Source: Aplectana chamaeleonis
Lineage: Eukaryota; Nematoda; Chromadorea; Rhabditida; Cosmocercidae
Assembly: GCA_029168955.1 (NCBI GenBank)
Contig: JAPDOI010000132.1
Coordinates: 744,001-808,000 of the forward strand
Direction of reading: 5' to 3'
DNA: 64,000 nucleotides
A model generated the notes under the pieces. The model was not told the DNA's origin, did no database searches, and saw only the letters and a list, made by a program, of their open reading frames with translations. Of the stretch, positions 22,271 through 31,641 are shown piece after piece. Within the stretch, counting starts at the first letter, position 1. Every line of letters starts with the position of its first letter. A program made the position numbers and the translations under genes.

Positions 22271-24405
22271 CAAGTCTCAGAGATGAAGAGTGCAGAAGGA
22301 ATTTCCGACAACGCGTTTCTATTCACATCGGAGTACGGACTAAGAAGAAACTTTGCGACGCGGATTCTTTTGTCAAGTGCATCCAGGACGCTTTGAAAGA
22401 GGCACTCCCGGTTGTACAGCCTAAGAAGAAGTTCGCCTACGTCTCAGAAGAAACAACATCTACCTACAACAGAGTATGTGCTCTCCGAACTGCAGGAAAC
22501 TTCGTGGAGGAGAAGCGTCTGAGGAGGAAGTTGCGTCGGCAGCTTCAAAGTGACCGCGAACGAGAGTGGACGTGTAGAGCTAAGGAGTTCGACAAGGCTT
22601 GGGAGGAGAAGAATCCGAAGAAAGCCTACACGTTGCTGCGACAGTATAGCGGGAAGATGAAGAGATGTTCTCCTGTGTTGAACACTACCAATGGAGTTGC
22701 AGTTGGTGATGCGACGCTGCCAATATGGAAGGATTACTTCAGTTCACTACTGAATCGTCCAGCGCCATCAGTACCTGAGCTCCCGCATGTTCAGAGAGCA
22801 CATTACGATGTCAGTGAGGAACCGCCGACTGAGTCTGAAGTTTTGGATTGTGTCCGGAAAATGAAGAATGGAAAGGCAGGTGGAGATGACAACATCACTG
22901 CTGAAATGCTGAAAGCTCTTCCTCCGTCTGGGATTCGTGAAATGACCAACACCATCCGTGCCATATGGATGAGCGAAAGGATACCCGATTCGTGGAGACA
23001 TGCGATCATCGTACCTCTTCACAAGAAGCTATCCGTCACGGATCCTAAGAACTACAGAGGAATCTCTCTACTTCGTGTCATGTACAAGGTTTTAGAACGT
23101 ATCATTCTCGAGCGACTTATCAAACATCGTGAAGGAACGACCAGAGATGAGCAAGCCGGTTTTCGACTTGGAAGATCGACCATCGACCAAGTGTTCGTCG
23201 TGAGAAGAGTAATTGAATCGTGGCAGCGGTTTTCGAAGTCGACTCTCCTCATCGTGATCGATTGCTCAATGCTCTGCGAGCAGATGGAGTCCCGGAAAAG
23301 TATGTTCGGTTAATCGAGGACATGAACAAAGGAACAACAGCAGCAGTTCGTACACCTGTCGGATTTACGTCAGCTTTCGAGGTGAAAACAGGAGTAAGGC
23401 AAGGAGCCGTTGCAGGACCTTTTGTTTTCAACTTCGCCGTTGATGACATCATGCGTAGAGTTGCAGAACAGTTTCCTGCGGATGTGATCCTAACACCATC
23501 AGGGCGCTCCTTGTCGACCTGGAGTACGCCGACGACATTGTGTTATTCGCTGAAAACAACGCAAAACTGCAAAGGATTGTGAACCTCGTTTCGAAGTATG
23601 CCGCAGCCTATGGACTTCGTCTTCGTCCCGACAAATGCAAGCAGATGTGGGTCTCTCAGAGGCCTTCAACTGGAGTTTGTGTGGACGGACAACGTATCGA
23701 ACTGGTGGACGATTTCTGTTATTTGGGCTGTTTGCTGAAGAACGATGGTAGTTATGCAGCGGATATTCGACAACGATGTGCGAAAGCTACGTCTGCATTC
23801 AATTCTCTAACCAAGTGTTTGTGGTCTACCACCATCGCGAAGGAAGTCAAGTTGCGCGTCTACCTATCCGCTATTCGCCCTATCATGATGTACGGATCGG
23901 AGACGTGGGCAGCACCGAAAACGCAGATGGAAAGGTTGGATTGCACGGAGAGGAAGCTTTTAGGCGTTTGCTTGGATATTTCTGGCCGCGTGTATGCCAT
24001 AACGAAGACCTTTACAACGAAATCGACGCAGTACATCAACGCTTGACACGAGGGAGGTGCCAGCATCTCCTAACGCCATCTCAAGCAGCAATGGAAAGTC
24101 GACTTCGACTGCTCGGGCATATACTAAGAAGAACGCCGGATCGTCTCGTACAACACGCTTTAAAAATGCTTCCAAATCCTGTCTGGAAACGGCCACCTGG
24201 GCGTAGGCGAAAGTTCTGGACGGATGTGGTTAAAGAGGATTTAAAGTCACTCGGCATCGAAAGACAGTTCAGGCGCGATGTTTCGTTTCGCAGGAAATGG
24301 AATAGTGACAGCTGGATGGAATGTGTTCAAATTGTGGCTGAAGACCGTGAAAAATGGACACGGCTGACTACTAGGACGGCACACCTCGGTGAAGATGCGG
24401 AATGA
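22267..24405 (+). pseudogene. RTE reverse transcriptase, copy 1 (broken)
   Basis: Fingers and template-binding segments are clear: GKAGGDDNITAEML, IVPLHKK, NYRGISLL, RDEQAGFR. Around 23232 a 36-bp stretch present in copy 2 is deleted, removing the FLDFEAAFD block with the first catalytic aspartate. The palm then continues in another frame (GVRQGAVAGPF, near 23390) and in a third (EYADDIVLF, near 23520, with the other two aspartates). The C-terminal region (RLRLLGHILRR, PPGRRRKFW) is in yet another frame. The shifts at about 23505 and 23963 are shared with copy 2; the 36-bp deletion is unique to copy 1. It is inactive. Known: RT motif roles. Seen: all breaks. Confidence 0.85.
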
Positions 24406-24445
24406 CCGCGTCAGGCGAAAGCCAACCGATTAAGTCAAGTAAGTC

Positions 24446-24891
24446 ATGCCATGTACTTAAGCCTGTACTTTGTAAACGGCAGCCATCTTTCCGCCAACAC
24501 CTACCCCCTTTTTCCTACATGGTTCGCGAATTTGATGGTGACGTGGCGTACAGGATTTAATTACCCAAGTTTCAGGAGAATTTGTGGTCGCTGGTTGCTT
24601 GCTGGTGCTAAAACTTAGCAATGTTGTGGTGCACGTGCAGGTTTTTCGTGTGCTTAGCTGGAAGGCTCAGTGGCTCGTGTGGACGTCTTGGTACTGCGGG
24701 TGTTTCTGAGTGTGGACCGATCGAGAGACCGATAATCTGTTGCTGTGGAACACTTGTTTAGGAGTCGGCCATCACGTTTTCTTTGGTTTTCCTGACGCAC
24801 GCTTAACTGTTGCTGTCGCTTAGTCTAACACTAATCCCACTCACCCACTCAGCCCAGCCCCGCTCACCCTCATGACAGCGGCCCCTTAAGA
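24446..24891. other. Flank carried in the duplication; holds a decayed SL1-like sequence
   Basis: This 445-bp segment follows the RTE tail in both units. At 24553-24575 it reads GGATTTAATTACCC then AAGTTTCAG, which differs from SL1 by one inserted A and one G-to-C change. What follows is unrelated to SL RNA genes. It may be the 5' head of another retroposed trans-spliced transcript. No coding region was seen. Confidence 0.5.
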
Positions 24892-24899
24892 CTAGAGCT

Positions 24900-27178
24900 G
24901 TGTGGGATGTCGCATTCGATTCGGATCACCGTCCTGTTCTGTTGAACTTCACTGCGAGGATTCATAAGAGGAAGCGAGGGGCTCAGCCTCTCCAGAGGAT
25001 TGACATGACAAGTCTCAGAGATGAAGAGTGCAGAAGGAATTTCCGACAACGCGTTTCTATTCACATCGGAGTACGGACTAAGAAGAAACTTTGCGACGCG
25101 GATTCTTTTGTCAAGTGCATCCAGGACGCTTCGAAAGAGGCACTCCCGGTTGTACAGCCTAAGAAGAAGTTCGCCTACGTCTCAGAAGAAACAACATCTA
25201 CCTACAACAGAGTATGTGCTCTCCGAACTGCAGGAAACTTCGTGGAGGAGAAGCGTCTGAGGAGGAAGTTGCGTCGGCAGCTTCAAAGTGACCGCGAACG
25301 AGAGTGGACGTGTAGAGCTAAGGAGTTCGAGAAGGCTTGGGAGGAGAAGAATCCGAAGAAAGCCTACACGTTGCTGCGACAGTATAGCGGGAAGATGAAG
25401 AGATGTTCTCCTGTCTTGAACACTACCAATGGAGTTGCAGTTGGTGATGCGACGCTGCCAATATGGAAGGATTACTTCAGTTCACTACTGAATCGTCCAG
25501 CGCCATCAGTACCTGAGCTCCCGCATGTTCAGAGAGCACATTACGATGTCAGTGAGGAACCGCCGACTGAGTCTGAAGTTTTGGATTGTGTCCGGAAAAT
25601 GAAGAATGGAAAGGCAGGTGGAGATGACAACATCACTGCTGAAATGCTGAAAGCTCTTCCTCCGTCTGGGATTCGTGAAATGACCAACACCATCCGTGCC
25701 ATATGGATGAGCGAAAGGATACCCGATTCGTGGAGACATGCGATCATCGTACCTCTTCACAAGAAGCTATCCGTCACGGATCCTAAGAACTACAGAGGAA
25801 TCTCTCTACTTCGTGTCATGTACAAGGTTTTAGAACGTATCATTCTCGAGCGACTTATCAAACATCGTGAAGGAACGACCAGAGATGAGCAAGCCGGTTT
25901 TCGACCTGGAAGATCGACCATCGACCAAGTGTTCGTCGTGAGAAGAGTAATTGAATCGTGGCAGCGGTTTTCGAAGCCATTACAGCTTGCTTTTTGGACT
26001 TTGAAGCCGCGTTCGACTCTCGTCATCGTGATCCATTGCCCAGTGCTCTGCGAGCAGATGGAGTCCCGGAAAAGTATGTTCGGTTAATCGAGGACATGAA
26101 CAAAGGAACAACAGCAGCAGTTCGTACACCTGTCGGATTTACGTCAGCTTTCGAGGTGAAAACAGGAGTAAGGCAAGGAGCCGTTGCAGGACCTTTTCTT
26201 TCAACTTCGCCGTTGATGACATCATGCGTAGAGTTGCAGAACAGTTTCCTGCGGATGTGATCCTAACACCATCAGGACGCTCCTTGTCGACCTGGAGTAC
26301 GCCGACGACATTGTGTTATTCGCTGAAAACAACGCAAAACTGCAAAGGATTGTGAACCTCGTTTCGAAGTATGCCGCAGCCTATGGACTTCGTCTTCGTC
26401 CCGACAAATGCAAGCAGATGTGGGTCTCTCAGAGGCCTTCAACTGGAGTTTGTGTGGACGGACAACGTATCGAACTGGTGGACGATTTCTGTTATGTGGG
26501 CTGTTTGCTGAAGAACGATGGTAGTTATGCAGCGGATATTCGACAACGATGTGCGAAAGCTACGTCTGCATTCAATTCTCTAACCAAGTGTTTGTGGTCT
26601 ACCACCATCGCGAAGGAAGTCAAGTTGCGCGTCTACCTATCCGCTATTCGCCCTATCATGATGTACGGATCGGAGACGTGGGCAGCACCGAAAACGCAGA
26701 TGGAAAGGTTGGATTGCACGGAGAGGAAGCTTTTAGGCGTTTGCTTGGATATTTCTGGCCGCGTGTATGCCATAACGAAGACCTTTACAACGAAATCGAC
26801 GCAGTACATCAACGCTTGACACGAGGGAGGTGCCAGCATCTCCTAACGCCATCTCAAGCAGCAATGGAAAGTCGACTTCGACTGCTCGGGCATATACTAA
26901 GAAGAACGCCGGATCGTCTCGTACAACACGCTTTAAAAATGCTTCCAAATCCTGTCTGGAAACGGCCACCTGGGCGTAGGCGAAAGTTCTGGACGGATGT
27001 GGTTAAAGAGGATTTAAAGTCACTCGGCATCGAAAGACAGTTCAGGCGCGATGTTTCGTTTCGCAGGAAATGGAATAGTGACAGCTGGATGGAATGTGTT
27101 CAAATTGTGGCTGAAGACCGTGAAAAATGGACACGGCTGACTACTAGGACGGCACACCTCGGTGAAGATGCGGAATGA
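24900..27178 (+). pseudogene. RTE reverse transcriptase, copy 2 (5'-truncated, broken)
   Basis: The endonuclease is reduced to its SDHRPV end. The RT frame is open for 395 codons through QAGFRPGRSTID, then shifts by one base because a T is missing in the TTTTT run at about 25991. FLDFEAAFD with the first catalytic aspartate is therefore present, but out of frame. A second shift near 26200 and the two shifts shared with copy 1 (near 26278 and 26736) break the rest. YADD is intact in its own frame near 26300. It cannot make a full RT. Its value is as the less damaged witness of the pre-duplication state. Confidence 0.85.
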
Positions 27179-27324
27179 CCGCGTCAGGCGAAAGCCAACC
27201 GATTAAGTCAAGTAAGTCATGCCATGTACTTAAGCCTGTACTTTGTAAACGGCAGCCATCTTTCCGCCAACACCTACCCCTTTTTCCTACATGGTTCGCG
27301 AATTTGATGGTGACGTGGCGTACA

Positions 27325-27347
27325 GGATTTAATTACCCAAGTTTCAG
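27325..27347 (+). other. Decayed SL1-like sequence, second copy
   Basis: Identical to the sequence at 24553-24575, as expected from the duplication. In this unit it lies about 550 bp upstream of the BEL/Pao gag remnant, so it could mark the 5' end of a retroposed transcript containing that region. It differs from SL1 at two places. Confidence 0.45.
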
Positions 27348-27879
27348 GAGAATTTGTGGTCGCTGGTTGCTTGCTGGTGCTAAAACTTAGCAATGTTGTG
27401 GTGCACGTGCAGGTTTTTCGTGTGCTTAGCTGGAAGGCTCAGTGGCTCGTGTGGACGTCTTGGTACTGCGGGTGTTTCTGAGTGTGGACCGATCGAGAGA
27501 CCGATAATCTGTTGCTGTGGAACACTTGTTTAGGAGTCGGCCATCACGTTTTCTTTGGTTTTCCTGACGCACGCTTAACTGTTGCTGTCGCTTAGTCTAA
27601 CACTAATCCCACTCACCCACTCAGCCCAGCCCCGCTCACCCTCATGACAGCGGCCCCTTAAGACTTCTTACTAAACCACAATCTCTCTACAGGGTCTTAT
27701 CCGAGGCTTCTGATTTTTTCCGCCTCACATATAATTTTTTGTTCTTCTTCGCCTGGTCCTCACCGTCATCGAGCAACGCACCGGAGGGTAGGAAGAAGAC
27801 AAGATTGACGTCAACGGTAATGGCCATCAGACTTACGTCAGCGATGAGCAAGACGACAAACGCCGGGAACATTTAAAAA

Positions 27880-29080
27880 AATCTGCTGAAGTAAGTATCG
27901 TGTCAAGGATCACAAATGAAGGATCAGGGACATTCGAGGAAATGAAGAAGGCGAGGTTGGAACACGGGGAAAGATTGTATCAGTCAAAGGAGCAAAGCGA
28001 ATTTGTAAGGGGGTGGCGCAGTTGGCGAATGCTTTCGAGCCACTGGGAAATGTGGAAAACCAGAAGCAAAAGGAGGATTGCGAGAAGCGAATTAATGTAA
28101 TTAGCTGCAGATCTGGGTTCAGACGCTGAGGTCGACTTGGGTGAGATAGAGGAAAATGAATACGAAACAAGGTCGAAAGTGGAAGAACAACTCGAACAAC
28201 GACAAGCCCATGCAATAACAGGAGAGCAGTCACAAAAACAAACACAAGTGAGACAATATGCGCCAACCCCACCTCCACTACAAGTATGGAACAACGGACG
28301 AGTGGGTGAACTTCTGGAGATTCGAAGTCAACTTTCACAACCAACTAATACCGGTCATGGCAAAATGCAATAACCTACTCAATGCACTTGCATTGGAAGG
28401 AGAGGCCAAGAAGGCTATAAAGAAGTCTACTTTCACGGAAGCAAATTACACGAACACCATAGACTGGTTGAAGAGGAAGTATGAAAAGAGTACGATTCCG
28501 GATGAACTATACAGATCGATCGAAGAAGTATTATCAAAGAGCAACATCATGATCACAACAAAGGATCAAAGAAAGCTGCTGGATGACGCGTCGACAATAA
28601 TGGCTTAGCTACAGAGCAATACTCAAAATGTCTATCACAGGCGGCTCCTAGCTGGTTTTCCGGAGATTCAAGCCGAGATTTCAAAGGAAAGCGCTGGTGA
28701 ACCGAGAAACCTTACCGTCCATGATCAGTGGACGTGAGAAAGATTATACAACGCTTTGGAGAGCGTTAAATACGGAGAGGGAAGGATTGAGCTAGCGCAA
28801 CGAGTAATCAATGGAACTCAACCGCGTCAAGAGGAGTTGTCCAGTCGTTCGTCGCCTGCCAGACCGGCCTGCATATGCTGTCAGAGGACCAACCACACAT
28901 CATCCGAGTTCAGGACAGTCCCGGTGGAGCAAAGTTTGTCATTTCTGGTCAGTAGAGTTCTTTGTAGGAATTGCGGGAGATCAAATCACAGAGCAGAAAC
29001 ATGATGAAGTAAAGGACGTTCCCGTAGCGGGAGAAAGCATCATTATTTGATGTGCCAAGAGCAATCAAGGCGGAATCAAT
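27880..29080 (+). pseudogene. BEL/Pao LTR-retrotransposon gag remnant
   Basis: The sequence runs through several frames and stops. A coiled-coil-like, Glu/Gln-rich leader (27900-28240) is followed by TDEWVNFWRFEVNFHNQ, then LEGEAKKAIKK, TEANYTNTIDWLKRKY and TKDQRKLLDDASTIMA. This pattern is typical of the Pao-type gag core (DUF1759 family). Further on, ACICCQRTNH and CRNCGRSNHRAE are zinc-knuckle-like segments, with a third decayed one near 29030. No protease, RT or LTR was recognised. A hAT-like element (29134-30896) cuts the locus right after the knuckles. Gag proteins coat the RNA in virus-like particles; this one is dead. Confidence 0.7.
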
Positions 29081-29133
29081 AACATATCGAGACACAAATT
29101 CCAGGCGATCGCATGTATCCGAGAGATACCGAC

Positions 29134-30896
29134 CAGGGATGTGCGGAAAAATATTTTTAGAAACAGAGAACAGAAAATCTTCTTTGACAGAAAACAGAAA
29201 ACATAATAAAATTTCAAAAAATGGACAGAAAACAGAAAATTTTCAAAAGTCAATAAAGCGTGTTCAGCGTACACTAAACGAAATTTTTCAAGACATTGAA
29301 CTTTTTTTTATACATTTTTCGAGTGATCTATGCTTCTTTCATTGAATTTTCAAAACCTTAGAGTTGGCCAGAGCGAAAACTATATACGCTCAAGAATTGT
29401 AGATTATGAGTGCGATGAGGTGACAAATGTTCATCAAACCTTCCTTTTCTCAGGCAATAAAAGCTCGATTATTTACTAGAAGCTCAATACATATTTCTGT
29501 ACAAGGAGTACGTATTGAAGTCGGAGCGAGCTTTCCGTTCCTGAGTGTACATATTTTGACACTTATTGCGGGATAACTGCTGTTTCGAATACTGTACTAC
29601 TCCTCAGAGCTGAAAGTCACGCCCGTGCCGCACGTCTGTGTCGTTAGAGTATAAATGACCTGACGCGCTGTTCGCTCCACGTTGAAATCCCCTCGTGCCT
29701 CTGTGGCAGAATTATCATCTGCCTCATAGGCTCACCATCAATTTCTTGGCGCTTCATCTGAACTGAATTCTGTGCCATCTGCGTTGCAGTGAATTAAAAC
29801 ACGTATTTAGAGTTTTGCGTGCATGTTACAGTTGGGGCCAACGTTACCCCGCTCTACCGAAGCGGGTACGCTGGGAGCGGGTATTCGTAAAGGCTTGACT
29901 CTGAGAGAAATTGCCGCTGCGGCTCCGCGATAGTGCCGCTTTGGCGAGTGCAGGCACTATCGCGGCGGCACTACCTCGGAGCCATAGCGGGGACCCAACA
30001 GTACCGTTTCGGCTCGCGATAACGCCGCAGCGGCTCCGGGATAGTGTCTGATTTGAAGGTATTTAATAATTATAAGACAACTAGAGAGGGGTCTAGTGGT
30101 AAGAACAAAAATTCGGACCTGCGGTGGTTACGTCCTTTGTCTGATAAGCACAGAGGTTACCGCCGCTCTTGCGCAAAAGGAAACACGGAATGTACCTCAA
30201 ACTTGGGCATATTGAACCGGCGACAATTTCGTTTTGCCACACAGAACGGTACATCGTAGTCCACGCGGGTTCGCTTCTGCATCCTCGCGAAGCCGGCGCG
30301 TTTCTAACGCGGAGCTGCTGCGGTACTATCGCCGCGATGTCGAGGCTCAAGGCCCGGCAGCAGAATCGTCTGATCACGGAGCCGCTGCGGCACTATCGCG
30401 GCACTATCGCGGCACAGTTGAGGATCGCGGTACTTTGCCGGCACCGAGGCGGCACATTTTTTCAGAGGAACGGGTTTCGTGTTTAATTAGTGGTTTGTGG
30501 GGGCCAGCCGACTTCCTAACGAGTGCCTTCATCTCCCTACAGAAATCTGTTTCAAACTGAAAGATCCTGGAGAGCTGGTTGGTTTGGTTCACCTCGGCGA
30601 GGATCCGTGTACAGCGAACAGCATCGTTTCCTCCCACCACGCCACACGTGCCCTAATGGATAACCACTACAGCGAGATAAAAGAGTCTGGCGTAGTACAG
30701 CTGCAGAAAGCCTGGGTGAAGTACACCCTCACCCTATCGGCTTAGCTTCGAAAAATCAAAAAAAAACAGTCCTGCTGCCAATCGCGGTACACGTTTTTTC
30801 TGTTTTCTGTCCAATTTTTGCTTATTTTTACAGAAAACAGAAAAAATGGCCAAAAACGGGCAGAAAACAGAAAACAGAAAATTCCGCACATCCCTG
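29134..30896. mobile_element. hAT-like non-autonomous DNA transposon, copy 2 (1763 bp)
   Basis: CAGGGATGTGCGGAAAAAT at the left and ATTCCGCACATCCCTG at the right, each with AAACAGAAAACAG runs. The 8-bp flanks ATACCGAC at 29126-29133 and 30897-30904 are identical, a perfect target duplication diagnostic of hAT. The GC-rich internal blocks (29895-30050 and 30280-30450) match copy 1. It lacks the inverted minisatellite array and encodes no transposase. Confidence 0.88.
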
Positions 30897-30904
30897 ATAC
30901 CGAC

Positions 30905-31458
30905 GCAGGCCCGAGCGACAATGATTTCAACGAGAGGCTTTCGAGAGGAGCCACAGCGAGCTCGAGAGGCGCCACATTCCTTTTGAGTGTGACATGCGAT
31001 ATTTACTGCTATTCCCGATGTTTGTGGAGCAGCGTTAGGCGGGCGTTGTCCAGCTGGACAACGGTAGTGACATTAAAATTTTCGGAATTTAGTTTTTTTT
31101 TTCATGGGGGGAAGTAAAAATTTGAAGTCGAAACAAAAAATCGGAGTTGTTTCCATTCGCGTTTCTCTTTCCGTGAGAGAAAAAGATTTTCGAATGAGGG
31201 GTTCGGACACGGTTGTCACACATAAAAGGATCAAAGAGAACAATAGTAAAGCACCACAACAGTACATGTGAGGAAAGTATCTACACACAATGATGTTATA
31301 GCCGTATGTTAAGCAGTAGCCAAATTTTCAGCACATAAGACAAATTTTGAAACGATTTACATTGATTAATGGGGTCAGTTACCTAGATTACCAAAGATTC
31401 TCTCCGAAAAAGGTGCTACATCGACATGGATCGGGAAGAGACTTCGCTTTTACTGTGA
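30905..31458. other. Right remainder of the BEL/Pao locus and unique sequence
   Basis: Immediately after the target duplication the frame reads GPSDNDFNERLSRG, which may still be retroelement-derived. After about 31070 there is AT-rich sequence with no gene. Confidence 0.35.
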
Positions 31459-31641
31459 AGGTTGGCGCGAATTCGGTGCCATATGCTATAACATAGGTTT
31501 GATTTTGATTTGATTTATTACGATGCTTAAGACAATCGTATGAAAGCAAGAAAAAAAACAATGATGAAATACATCACAAAACAAAGCATACAAGTTTCAA
31601 CGAGTAAGAACAAGCTTTCCGGGAAGGTTAGTCCAGACAAC

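Larger units (their letters stand above)
21422..24445 (+). mobile_element. RTE-clade non-LTR retrotransposon, copy 1 (defective)
   Basis: Apurinic-type endonuclease, then reverse transcriptase, then a short 3' tail with repeated AAGTCAAGTAAGTC, the compact layout of RTE elements. The element probably starts somewhat before 21422, but I cannot place its 5' edge. The related fragment at the right end of the window shares the 3' end only up to the AAGTCAAGTAAGTC tail, which fixes the true 3' boundary near 24445. The coding region is broken by several frameshifts and a deletion. Confidence 0.85.
22155..24891. repeat. Tandem duplication, left unit (2737 bp)
   Basis: The left unit spans the end of the endonuclease region through the RT, the RTE tail and about 445 bp of flank that is not RTE. 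It matches 24892-27663 almost base for base, apart from the 36-bp deletion, a few substitutions and single-base indels. The junction (TTAAGA then CTAGAG) shows only 2 bp of shared sequence. This is a DNA-level tandem duplication, not two independent retrotranspositions. Confidence 0.9.
24892..27663. repeat. Tandem duplication, right unit (2772 bp)
   Basis: Starts abruptly in the endonuclease C terminus (CTAGAGCTGTGTGGG) and ends where the sequence passes into BEL/Pao-related DNA. Copy 2 preserves the 36 bp lost from copy 1 and the intact GAGGGG run near 24977. It has its own one-base loss in CCTTTTCTTTC near 26200. Confidence 0.9.
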
